DNA of 64,000 nucleotides from Campanula takesimana (taxonomy: Eukaryota; Streptophyta; Magnoliopsida; Asterales; Campanulaceae). Positions 12,773 to 22,885 of the stretch are shown piece by piece. The stretch lies in NCBI GenBank assembly GCA_026119855.1, contig JAOWBW010000303.1, positions 1,116,001 through 1,180,000 of the forward strand, read 5' to 3'. The notes beneath the pieces were generated by a model. That model was given only the letters and a program-made list of their open reading frames with translations. It was not told the origin of the DNA and searched no databases. Each line of letters starts with the position of its first letter. Positions within the stretch are counted from its first letter, which is position 1. The position numbers and the translations under genes were made by a program.

Positions 12773-13240
12773 ACTTCGTCCAAAATAACTAGTCATTTTT
12801 CGTCAAACATAAGTTTGACCAATAAATTTAAACTAAAAATAAATAAATAATGATGCTAATAAAAATCTAAAAATTGTCATTAAAAGTATTACTCCTTCCG
12901 TTCCGGAGTAAGAGTCATACCCCTCATTTGCACGCTTATTAATAAATATTGGAAGTGATGTAAATGTTGTGAGTGTAAAAATAAAGTAGGAGAGAGAATG
13001 AGTGGGAAGGAATAGTGAATTGATTGGTGTTGTGAGTATAAAAGTAAAATAAGAGAGAGAATGAGTGGGGTGAATAGTAAAGATTCTTTGCCATTTTAAG
13101 AATATGACTCTTACTTTGAGACGTACCAAAATGGAAAGTAGGACTCTTACTCAGAGACGGAGGGAGTACTAATTATAATATAATATCAAATTTTAGATTT
13201 TTATTAGCATCATTATTTTTTATTTAAATTATTGGTCAAA
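12773..13240. mobile_element. MITE, same family as 61019-61254, split by a second MITE
   Basis: The left half (ACTTCGTCCAAAATAACTAG, GTCAAACATAAGTTTGACC, ATGATGCTAATAAAAATC) and right half (GATTTTTATTAGCATCATTA, AATTATTGGTCAAA) are inverted arms. They match the intact copy at 61019-61254. A different MITE (12892-13166) sits in the middle. The right terminus is degraded. Confidence 0.65.
12892..13166. mobile_element. Stowaway-like MITE inserted in an older MITE (TA duplication)
   Basis: Ends are CTCCTTCCGTTCCGGAGTAA and CAGAGACGGAGGGAG, flanked by TA on both sides. The interior has inverted GAGTAAGAGTC / GACTCTTAC blocks and two (AGAGAGAATGAGTGG)-type repeats. A closely related copy in opposite orientation lies at 17329-18272. 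Confidence 0.8.
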
Positions 13241-13384
13241 TTGTAGAATGATTTGTGAGGAAAAAGAGAGATCATAGACGAAAGAGGGTAGTGGGTTTTT
13301 TACGAGGGGGATGCCGCGTCTATCATTATCCTTTATTTTATGCACATTTGAAAAATTCGAACTTTGGTAGCCCTAAATAAATTA

Positions 13385-13560
13385 GAAGATGAGATCACAT
13401 GTATCACTTCTATGTGCCATTTTGTGTACCACTGGTGATCCGATGGCTATTATTATTGATGATAAAATTTTGATGGCAACTTAAATAACTCATAATTATT
13501 GGATTACTAATGATACACCATGTGGTATACAATTGTGGTACATGTGATTTTGTCTCTTAA
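13385..13560. repeat. Short inverted-repeat element (related copy at 27995-28170)
   Basis: GAGATCACATGTATCACTTC near 13388 is inverted as GGTACATGTGATTTTGTCTC at 13539-13558. Between them are TGTGTACCACTGGTGATCC and a matching inverse TACACCATGTGGTATAC. The same GTGCCA..GTGTACCACT..GGTGATC core occurs at 28 kb. Confidence 0.6.
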
Positions 13561-13799
13561 ATTAGCAGACGGGAATAAAGTCATTCAACCAACTTTGAAC
13601 ACTAAAAGCCTTATTTTGTAGGGACAGGTTAATTAATTGGACGACACAGTCTTTTAACGGTTGCAGTGCCTTAAATTGAATGAAGATCTCAGAAGCTAGA
13701 TTTTGCCAACCTTCATATGCAAAGGTCACATCCTACTCTACTTTTTTCCTCACATGTTCACCCAATTTAAAATAAAAATGGACAATTATTTTGGACATA

Positions 13800-14042
13800 C
13801 TCTTTCCGTCTCATTTTAAAAGTCGAAAATTTTCTAAAAGGGTGTTTAATTTTAAGAGTCAAAATCCTAAAATGAAATGTGGGTTCTACATGTCATACTC
13901 ACAACAATTATCCACTAACTCTTCTTTATCACACTTTCTTTCTCCTACTCAACTATCAACACTCACAACACATCACATTTTCCTTAATTCTTGAACCCAC
14001 ACATTTTTTTTGACTCTTAAAATTAAAATGGGACGGAGGGAG
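13800..14042. mobile_element. Stowaway-like MITE
   Basis: Terminal inverted repeats CTCTTTCCGTCTCATTTTAA and TTAAAATGGGACGGAGGGAG are flanked by TA. The element is about 243 bp, non-coding, and has internal inverted copies of TTAATTTTAAGAGTCAAAA. Confidence 0.8.
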
Positions 14043-14079
14043 TATATTTGACTTTCTTATACTCTTTCCTTAATTTATA

Positions 14080-15291
14080 CTCTCTCTGTCCTAGACCAAT
14101 GGGTACAGTTTGATTGGGTCAGTTTTTGACTATAATTTTGTGAATATCTTAATATCTCTATACAATTCTAAAAATTGTTAATGATAGTATTTATAAAAGC
14201 GAAAGGGGTGGAAATGGTTCGGCTTAGCTCGGTTTGGGGTAATTTAGGAGCCAAACCGCTATACATCGGTTTGGAGAAATCCCAAACCGAGCTGAACCAT
14301 AAAATAGTCCAAGCCGAGCTGAGCTAAACCATCACGGTTCGGCTCGGCTCGGTTTGAACCACAGTCTGATTTCGCGGTTTAAACCGTGGCTTAAACCACG
14401 GTTTGAACCACAACTCTTACACCATACATTCAACTGAACAGTTCAAATTCTCCAAATTGACTATCCAATAAATTCAAAAAAACAAATCACGATTTTCATA
14501 TGCCCATTAAGCAAGATTGAAACTAAAAGCAACTAAATAGGATTACAATTACAGTGACTGCAATGGAGGGAAGAGAGAGTGCGGCAGGGTGAGAGAGACG
14601 TGTGCTGCTAGTTTCGATGGAAATAGGGTTTACAAAATTGGTTTTTTTTTAACTAGACTAACAAACTTGACGAAATAGAAAAACATACTAGGTTAAGAAG
14701 AGTTGTTTCAGCAGGAGAAAGAACGTCGCCGTAGACAGAGACGCCGCCGGAGCCAGAGTCTGAAGCCTTTAAGAATCACGGGCAAAGATGAAGGAAAACA
14801 GGTAAAAAAAGATGTTAGATCACTAAAAATAATAAATAAACAGTATTAGAGAAAGAGAAGAAACTAAAAAAACGAAAAAGCTTACCGGATTGACCGTAAT
14901 GTCACCAGAAACCGCCCTTGGCTGAAGAAGCTCCAAAAAGGAGAAGGTAAAATGTTAAGCGGCGCTGGGGTTTGGGATTATATACCCATGATTAGAAACC
15001 GACAGACGGTCGCTATATTTCGCGTAATATTCCATGGTTCAACTCAACGGTTTAGCTTCACGGTTCGGCTCGTGGTTCAGCTCGAAACGGTTCAGCTCGG
15101 TTCGGCTTGAAGGGTCAAACCGTGAGCCGAACCAAACCGTGTGGTTTATCAATTTTCGAAACCGAGCTGAACCGCATAAGTTTAAAACCCGAGCGAAACA
15201 ATAACAATTTTTAGAATTTCTTCATAAAATGATGGTCAAAGATTGTGACAAAAAAAGTCAAAATGTGCCCATTGGTCTGTGACAGAGGGAG
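14080..15291. mobile_element. Stowaway-like MITE interrupted by a hAT element
   Basis: Ends CTCTCTCTGTCCTAGACCAA and TTGGTCTGTGACAGAGGGAG are flanked by TA. Arms continue inward as inverted matches (TTTTTGACTATAATTTTGTG / GATGGTCAAAGATTGTGAC; CTAAAAATTGTTA / ATAACAATTTTTAG). Removing 14205-15190 plus one target copy leaves a MITE of about 220 bp. Confidence 0.75.
14205..15190. mobile_element. Non-autonomous hAT element nested in a MITE
   Basis: The element is bounded by imperfect 8-bp duplications AAGCGAAA (14197-14204) and GAGCGAAA (15191-15198). It starts GGGGTGGAAATGG and ends TTTAAAACCC. Subterminal zones are dense in GGTTCGGCTCGG / AACCGAGCTGAACC motifs on both sides, as is common for transposase-binding sites of hAT elements. 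The GC-richer core (14560-14960) has no intact open frame. Confidence 0.65.
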
Positions 15292-15399
15292 TATATTTTT
15301 TAAATATTCTTTAATGATTCAATAGCTAATATAATTTTTTTGGACAATGGTTTTGAGACGGATGGGTATCAATTTTTTTAGTTTTCCCCATGATTTTCA

Positions 15400-15854
15400 A
15401 GGTAAAATGGAAAATGAGAAAATAGTTATTACACGTTGGGTAAAAATGTAGGAACAGGGTAGGAGCTTTAAAGCAAGCTGACCTTCGTGTGAATACAAGA
15501 AGCTAGCTTCCCTCAATAAATATGAGAATGGGTATTAAATTCCTGTTTTATAAAACAAGTCCAAGAAGTCTTTGAAACCTCATTCGTCTATTATCCTGTA
15601 AAGAGGGTATTGCTGTCCAATCGAGACTCTTTCTTCTCTGTCTCACCTTCTCTTTCTCTCTGTTTTGGGAAATTGCTTCTCTTTCCCTTTTCCTTTTCCT
15701 TTTCCTTTTCTTTGCTTAGATTGGATTACAAGTGTGTGAGTTTGTATTTCATAGGGAATGTTATTTTTCTCCTTTGGGAAAGATAGATTTTCAGTCACTA
15801 GGGTGAGGGACAAAATGGTATTCTTGTTGATTTGGGTGTTAATTCATCTTTAGT
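15400..15854 (+). promoter_or_regulatory. Probable promoter and 5' part of the pri-miR169 transcript
   Basis: A TATA-like TTTTATAAAACA lies at about 15546-15557. It is followed within ~80 bp by a long pyrimidine-rich tract (CTCTTTCTTCTCTGTCTCAC..., then CCTTTTCC repeats at 15683-15712), typical of plant Pol II leaders. The MIR169 hairpin starts about 300 bp downstream. The transcription start is inferred, not seen. Confidence 0.45.
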
Positions 15855-15978
15855 CTTGCATGTGGGAATGAGGTGATACTGATATAGCCAAGGATGACTT
15901 GCCGGTTGATATGTGCCAAATAGTGACCGGCAAGTCGCTTATGGCTAAATCACTCCCTCATTTTTTCATGCTAGATTT
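15855..15978 (+). ncRNA. MIR169: MIR169 microRNA precursor hairpin
   Basis: The 21-nt segment 15885-15905 begins TAGCCAAGGATG and ends ACTTGCCGG, the plant miR169 sequence. The opposite arm 15927-15947 (CCGGCAAGTC ... TATGGCTA) pairs with it: ten pairs at the 3' side, a five-nucleotide internal loop, and six pairs at the 5' side. The stem extends outward, pairing CTTGCATG...GAATGAGG..TGAT (from ~15856) with ATCA.CTCCCTCATT...CATGCTAG (to ~15970). The apical loop is about 21 nt, short for this family. miR169 directs cleavage of NF-YA transcription factor mRNAs (drought, nutrient and root responses). No second miR169 copy was seen in the window. Confidence 0.88.
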
Positions 15979-17326
15979 GCGATGAAGTTTATTACACAAT
16001 ATGGTCTCCTCTGGTCTATTGATTGATTCTATCTCTTTTGCTCTGCGTCATCTTTTTTCTAAAAATAAAAATAAAAATGCTAATCAAATGTGACAACGTT
16101 TCAGTTTTCAACTAGCTAAGCAAGATGAAGATCAAATCATATTTTGCTTTTTTATTTCACATTTCCTTGTGACTTCAACTCCCCTCACATGACAAAAAGG
16201 AGTTGATGATAATTATGATGATGATGAACATGGTTAGCTACCTTTTGAATTTTCTTAACATGTAGATGTAATCTTGAAATTTTTACTTTGTGTACAAACT
16301 TGTAGCTTTGTTAGGACAGAATTTACGGTTCCATTTACTATTTGTTAGTGTCGATGGTTTTTTTTTTTGTTTTTTTTTTTTTTCTTTCCTTATTTTCTCT
16401 TTCTTAAATTTGTTTTTCAGGTCTACATACTTGAATAAATAAATTACTCAGCAGAACTAACTTTTTTTTCCACGAAGAACTACCTTTTATTCCCCATGAA
16501 TTATACATGTAAACACTATTACAAAATTTTGAAATTTACTCAAGGAATCTCCGGTCTCCGATTACAATATTTTTTATTGAGTCAGTCTTATGAAAAACAT
16601 GTTTTATACTAAAAGATGCGTAAAACAGTTTTACGTTAGGAGATTATGTTTTACACTAAGGGATGAAAACCGGTTTTACACTAAAGCAAGTGTAAAACAA
16701 GTTTTTCTCGAGATTTCACTTTCTCATTTGTGAAAATCTAAAAAAAAAAAGTGTTTTACATCTGTATTAGTGTAAAACGTGTTTTCAAAATGCGGAGATT
16801 TTTTTTTGTTGGAAATAAGCGAAACGTTCTTACAAGGTGCGGTGACATTGTTGTAAATAATCGAAATTTATAAAAGCACAACAAACACTTTTTGACATGG
16901 TAGGAAGCATTTTTCAATACTACAGAAGACACTTTTTAACATTACAACAGACACTTGTTTTGAAACTTATAAAAGCACCTTTACATGTTTGGTCAAGTCC
17001 TATAACGAGCGAAACTTGTTGACAATGTAAGAAACATGTTTCAATACCACAAGACGCAATTTGTAACACTAGGACCTACAATTCTTAACGCTACAACCGG
17101 CAGTCTTATCACTAACACTGAAGTGTCTGTTTGAAAGTTTATAAGTACCGGTTGAATGTTTTATAAATGTTATATTAGAACAAATACTTTTTATGCTAGA
17201 ACATGCACATGATAATATTAGAAGAGACAATTACGAAACTCTGTGTAAAACATATTTTTCATAAGAACAACTCCTCATTTATACCTGGAATTCTTATTAA
17301 AAGATAATAATAACATGATACAATAG
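15979..17326. repeat. AT-rich intergenic DNA with repeats (GTAAAAC block; AAGCAC/TATAAAAG block)
   Basis: At 16545-16802, TGTAAAAC/GTTTTACACTAA motifs recur many times in both orientations, with CTCCG-type ends (AATCTCCGG at left, GCGGAGATT at right), suggesting a small decayed transposon. At 16820-17220, diverged units containing GGTGACATTGTTGTAAATAA, TTATAAAAGCAC and AGACACTTTTTAACA resemble the DNA flanking the retroelement nest (36560-36770 and 58842-59280). There is no gene. Confidence 0.45.
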
Positions 17327-17328
17327 TA

Positions 17329-18272
17329 CTCCCTAGGGCTGAGCAAAATAATTTCAGAACCGGACCGGACCGGAAGAACCGGACCGAACCAATGAAAACC
17401 GGACCGGACCAATACTTTTGGTTTGGTCCTGGTTCTAAATTTCTTAAGAACCGACAAATTGGTCCGGTTCCGGATTTCATAAATTTAACATCGGTTTTGG
17501 ACCGGACCGGACCAATAATATACAATATATAGTTTTATATAAAATGCTAATATATAAAAATTGTATTTTTCTAGTTATATAACAATATCTACTGTTTGTT
17601 AACAAAAATTACAAGCCTACTGTTGTTGGTCTTCTTTTTGCTAATCAAGAAACATACATTCATGTATATTATTTTACTGAACATAAATATATCATGAAAG
17701 TTAATGTTCTATTCAAGTTCATGTAATTCTAGATTGCAGATTGGGATTTCTTAGTTCTGCCCATCAATTATGTGCATCTAGTGAAAGAAAGATTTTTTTC
17801 TCTAAATAATTTTTCTCTTAATCTCTTGCTAAAGTTATGACAAAAGGAAAATTAATAACAAATGTATATTTTAGCGGAATCGGACCAATGGAACCGGAAC
17901 CGATGTTTTGGTTCTTGTACGTATTGGTTCGGTCCCGGTTTATGAAATTTTGACAAAAACCGGACCAGACCGGACCGTGAACACCCCTGACTCCCTCCGT
18001 CCCAGAGTAATAGTCCTACTTTCCATTTTGGTACGTCCCAGAGTAAGAGTCTTATTCCTAAAATGGCAAAGAATCTTTACTATTCACCCCACTCATTCTA
18101 TCTCTTATTTTACTTTTATACTCACAAGTCACAACACCAATCAATTCAATATTCTCTCCCACTCATTCTCTCTCTTATTTTACTTTTACACTCATAACAT
18201 TTACACTACTTCTAATATTTATTAATAAGCGTGCAAATGAGGGGTAGAACTCTTACTCCGGAACGGAGGAAG
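17329..18272. mobile_element. Stowaway-like MITE split near its left end by a hAT element
   Basis: Only six bases of the left terminus (CTCCCT, 17329-17334) remain left of the insertion. The rest runs 17991-18272 (CTCCCTCCGTCCCAGAGTAA to CTCCGGAACGGAGGAAG), flanked by TA at 18273-18274. It is an inverted copy of the MITE at 12892-13166, sharing ATTTGCACGCTTATTAATAA-type internal sequence. Confidence 0.75.
17335..17988. mobile_element. Non-autonomous hAT element inserted in a MITE terminus
   Basis: The 8-bp duplication is TACTCCCT (17327-17334) / GACTCCCT (17989-17996), seven of eight identical. The termini AGGGCTGAGCA and inverse AGGGGTGTTCA match at most positions and are hAT-like. Both subterminal regions are filled with ACCGGACCGG / CCGGTTC motifs. 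The centre is AT-rich and non-coding. Confidence 0.75.
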
Positions 18273-18529
18273 TAGTTAAGTTGTCAGCCGTTCTATCAAC
18301 TTTTTAAAAGAAGTTTGATCTTATTTTCACCAACCAACAAGAGAGGTTCGGTCAAAGAGAATGGATTTCGGCCCAATGCTTCATCCGGGGCCGCACCATG
18401 TTTGGATGTCCCGAAAACCGAATCCATGTCTCTTATGGAAGCGGAACCACTCCCGCGGAGCGTACTACATTGCAACACTTTTATGGTAAATTCTATATAC
18501 AAGGCATATTACATACAAGGCACCAATAA

Positions 18530-18800
18530 TGGCAAAACTACCCTTCGCGTGTCGTGTGCAAAAGGACGACTTGAAGGCTTTGTGTCGTGTACAAACACAC
18601 GAGATATACCAATTGTATAAAATGTTCAGTCGTGTTCATTTATACGAGTTATACTATAATATGTCGTACAACCATACACGACATGAATATGAACAGGTCG
18701 TGTATAGTTTATAAGACATGTTGTGTCACACATGTCGTATTAAGTCATACGACATATTGCCCTATGCTCGTGTATATTCACACGACATGTCCAAATGAAG
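18530..18800. repeat. Left subterminal palindrome array of the Mutator-like element
   Basis: Repeated variants of TCGTGTA...ACACGA(G/A)AT, such as GTCGTGTGC, TCGTGTACAAACACACGAGA, GTCGTGTATAG, CGTGTATATTCACACGACAT, occur in both orientations. More units lie at 19460-19640 and 20060-20225. Confidence 0.7.
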
Positions 18801-19454
18801 ATGTTCTTCGATGATTTACAACATGATGTTAATGATACGCATATGCTATGTTAGATTATTGAATTGTGTTGTTAATTGAGCAAAATTTATACACTTAGAC
18901 ATGACAAGTAACAAACGTCATATTGGATCATACAATATCATATAACCTGTCACATTTAAGTGATACCACTTTATTTATAATCATCTAACAAATGATTGTG
19001 GTGTTATGTTTATAATCAAGATTATATTTAAAGAGGTAATTAAACATGTTATAATGCATAATACAATATCATATATAACCTATCACATTCATTAGGTTAA
19101 AGTGATATCACTTTATTTATCAACTAACAAACGATGTTATGATGTGCATATACTATGTTAAATTAATGAATTATGGTGTTATATTTCTAATCAAGATTAT
19201 ATATAATGAGTTAATTAAACATGTTATATAACGAGTTAAGTTGTTTAGATGATTTACCAAACGAGGTTAATGATAAGTTGTACATTAGAGGAATACCAAC
19301 TACTCAAGATTATATATTTGAAATTATCATATTTGTTAAAAAAGATTATATGTTTCTTGTTGTAATAAGTTGGAAAACAAACAATGATTATATATAAGAT
19401 TGAACCAACATCATACAATATCATATAACCTACCACATTTATTTATAAATTTTT

Positions 19455-19640
19455 TTATGATAAGGTGTGTCGTGTGGTAATACACGACATGTATGAAGAC
19501 ATTTCGTATGAACAACACACGAAATTAAACGTTATATCTCGTGTATTGTTCATACGATATAATTACCAGAAAAAAAAAGACTATATCGTGTGACTTTACA
19601 CGACATGTTTCATAGTATCTCGTGTATAAACACACGAGAT
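19455..19640. repeat. Internal palindrome array of the Mutator-like element
   Basis: Units include TCGTGTGGTAATACACGACA, CGTATGAACAACACACGAAA, CTCGTGTATTGTTCATACGA, ATCGTGTGACTTTACACGAC and TCGTGTATAAACACACGAGA. They lie just upstream of the FAR1-type ORF and may act as its promoter or as transposase-binding sites. Confidence 0.65.
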
Positions 19641-19822
19641 ACACCCTGAACACTTACATAAAACACGATAACACGCAGACCACTTAACCCTACAGAGAAA
19701 CACCATTGCTGTACACCCATGCAGCATTGATATACTCCACAATACCCCATTCTCCAAGTCTTAACACCCATAAATTTATACCCATTATTTTCATTAATTC
19801 TCAAATCATCTAACACCATATT

Positions 19823-20874
19823 ATGGATTCTCCACAACATTCTCCAAGTCTTTATGATCACATTGATCTTGATCTTGTGGAATATATTTTTGAAGAAGAA
19901 GGTTTGCCACCAAATTCTCCACATCAAAATCAAAATCCAAGCTGCAATGAAGTAAGTTTTTAAAGTTATATTTGGTGTTTTGATCAAAATCACAATAAAA
20001 ATCCAATGTTGAAACGAAATTGTTTTTCAAGATTGGATTTTTATATTCTGATAGTACTCTATTTCGTGTGCGACTATACGAGTTGTATGCTATGTGTCGT
20101 GTGTTGTTACACGAGATGTAATGTTTGAACTCGTATACACTCATACGAGATAAGTGTGTTTATGTCGTGTATATTTACACGAAATTTGCCAGACTATCTC
20201 GTATAAACGTACACGAAATGTCATTCAGCCTGTTGTTTATTTTGCAATTTTCTAATTGATGGTAATACAATTTGTAGGGACCGGATGTCAGTGATCAATT
20301 CGATACATCCCTATTATTTTGAAATAAAGATGAGCTTGTTAAACACGTACGGGATATCGCGGCCCGTCAAAATATAACCCTTTCTATAGGAGATTCGAGG
20401 AAGACAAGTGGCAAGATCCTAGGCTACGCGAAGATTGTATGCCATTTTGGTGGCAAGTACAGGTCCGGAAAAACTAAGGATGTGAGGTTGACTAATACGA
20501 AGAAGATTGGGTGTAATTTTGAAATTCGGGCCAAAGAAAGGGGTGATGGGTTCTGGGGTTACGTTGTGAAGAATGGTTCTCATAATCATGACTTTCCAAC
20601 GTATCCCGAAGGTCATCCGTTGGGTAAATTGACAAGTTCTGAATATGAGGAGGTGTGTAGCGCAAGTCAGTCTTCGGTGCGTCCAAATAATATTCTAACA
20701 ATGTTAAAGAGGAAGGATGAGAAGAACGTGAGTACTCCGAAACACGTCCACAATGCCCTCACAAAATACAAGTCACAAGAACGACAAGGGAGATACTCTC
20801 TTCAACAGTTCATAAAATTACTCGAGGATAAGCAATATATCGTCTTCAGAAATAACAAGTATAACAATTTGTAA
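19823..20874 (+). pseudogene. FAR1-type DNA-binding domain gene of the MULE (in-frame TGA, no transposase core)
   Basis: Exon 1 is 19823-19951 (43 codons, MDSPQHSPSLYDH..., acidic); donor GAA|GTAAGT; acceptor TTTGTAG|GG; exon 2 is 20278-20874. Exon 2 encodes a FAR1-like zinc-binding domain: KDELVKHVRDIAARQN, then a VCHFGGKYR..GKTKD segment, IGCNFEIRA, GFWGYVV and the GSHNHDFP motif. The Cys/Cys/His/His spacing (C..KIGC...NHDF) fits the FAR1/WRKY-GCM1 fold used by MURA-type transposases. A TGA at 20320-20322 interrupts the frame at a position where Trp is usual in such proteins. The frame stops about 110 residues after the domain, before any MULE DDE region. Convergent with the PMD gene, which ends within 20-100 bp. 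Confidence 0.75.
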
Positions 20875-21886
20875 AACTTTAAATATAACTAACTCACCCT
20901 ATCAACCGTCATCGTATCCAGGGTGTACCGGAACTTCAATAGATGGGGCATTTCCCTTCCGGCCGTATCAGTACGTACCCATCTACGAGCTCTCGGCTGG
21001 CCCTCCCTCTATGAGGGGTCAATATCTCTCCGGAAAACCGGAAAGTACTCATATATCCAGGCCTGCAAATGTATGAAATAAATAAGTAAATAATGTTATA
21101 ACAATAAATACATGTTGTAATTATTAAATGATTGTTAAATATTACCTCTAAAAGACTCAAACAACCACCAATGTGCTTGCATCCATATCTAGACGCCTTC
21201 CCCAACTCCCGGTATAGGTATACCAACGCAGCTGTCCCCCAGGAGAGATCCCTCACTCTATCAATATCCACGCACAATGAAAGGTAGTCTGAGGGCATCT
21301 TATCCTGGGTCTTGTCCACGAACAGCGTGGAGCCCAGGAGGAACATGATGTACGTGGAAGCACGCTCGTCGTTGGTCATGTCGGAAGGGGTCTCAAAGCA
21401 ACGGCGGAGGCCATCTAAAGAGTACGTCGTACCCTTCCGACAAGCATTAAGGCGTGCCCTGATACCGGCTACGTTAGGCTCTGGAACCACCTTCGTAACA
21501 GGGCCACCTGAACAGCTAATACCTATAAATTGAAAATGAAATAATTAATAAAATTGATAAAATTTATGAAATTGATAAAATTTATGAAATTGATAAAATT
21601 TATGAAATTGATAAAAAAATATACAACAAACAAGAATATACCTAGGATATGAGTGACGTCATGCATAGTGATCGTCATCTCCCCCCACGGCATGTGGAAG
21701 GTATTGATCTCGGGAGACCCCCGTTCCACAAACCCCGTTAGGAGCGCCATGCTAGGCCGGCGAATGGTAGCATCATGTAGGTAATGGAGGCCCGTACGCT
21801 CAACACGAGCCCACCAAGCTCTATCATCCTCCGGTAAAGAAGCAGGCGAGAACCTGTTGATTCCAAACAAAACATTAAAATTAATA

Positions 21887-21984
21887 CTCCCTCTGTTTCA
21901 GAAAAACAGTCCCATTTTATTTTATTTATTTATTTTTTTTAAACAAAAAGTCAAAATGGGACTGTTTTTCTAGAACAGATGAGA
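21887..21984. mobile_element. Short MITE in a PMD intron
   Basis: CTCCCTCTGTTTCAGAAAAA and inverse TTTTTCTAGAACAGATGAG, about 98 bp with an internal ATTTTATTT run. The motif AGTCCCATTTT / AAAATGGGACT is perfectly inverted. It lies in the intron 21854-22039. A longer member of the family is at 60438-60690. Confidence 0.7.
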
Positions 21985-22589
21985 TTTAAACACTAACAAC
22001 AAATAATAAAACTATTTAATAAACAAATCATATACTTACTTATCTAGAATCTGCTGCCTGGTTTGCCGCTTCAACACCGGCTCACAAGTGGCGTTCTCCC
22101 AGATCTTACGGGCTCGGTGATGACCAAACCCGTACAACAACTCAACCACCTCCGGGCCGCCACCGGGATTACTCTTAAGCTCCCACTGTTCATCCTTAGC
22201 CCTTTCCCCTTTCTGGCCCGTGCCTCCTGCCTTTTGCGAGGCCTCACAGATAAACTCTCCTCCACCTCTTCCTCCCCCTCCTCATCACCAGAATCCTGTG
22301 CCTCATGCACAGATGCACCTCGGGAACGAGTACCAGAAGATGAATCCTCCTCCGACCCCTCTGAGCCCGTCCTAAAATCAGTACCCTCCTCACTATCTGT
22401 CTCATCATCCACAACCTGCTCAATCACGACATTCTTGTCGTGCTTCTTTTTGGTACGTGCAGCTTCTCTAATAGCATCCGCCTCCCGGCCTTTCTCTTTC
22501 TATTAGAGGCAGTCGCAGGTTTACGTCCCTACAAAAAATTAAATAAGATACAATAAATAAGCAACATTTCTTGATTTTCAAGAATCAGT

Positions 22590-22885
22590 ATACATTTCGT
22601 GTGGCTATACCCGAAATATTGGTGATCATTTCGTGTTTAAACACACGAGATACCTGACAACATATCGTGTATTGGCACACGAAATGCAAACTGATGAATC
22701 AGTTTACATTTCGTGTTTTAATATACGAAATGTGGAAGTTTTCTCGTATACATAAACACGAAATGCTCACCAACATTTCGGGTATTGCCACACGAAATGT
22801 AAACTGATTCATCAGTTTGCATTTCGTGCGCTAATACACGATATGTGGTCAAGCATCTCGTGTGTGTTCATACGAAACACACCCC
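22590..22885. repeat. Right subterminal palindrome array of the Mutator-like element
   Basis: At least eight variants of TTTCGTGT...ACACGAAAT occur here, separated by repeated AACTGATGAATCAGTTTACAT spacers (for example around 22690, 22800). They are in intron 1 of the PMD gene. Confidence 0.7.

Noticed and set aside
13020..13129. Minus-strand frame in the MITE
   Set aside because: The repetitive protein (THSLSYF repeats) comes from MITE sequence and recurs in the inverted MITE copy; it is not a gene.
22063..22506. Plus-strand Ser-rich frame of 147 codons
   Set aside because: It is the complement of the acidic, Glu/Ser-coding part of the PMD gene.
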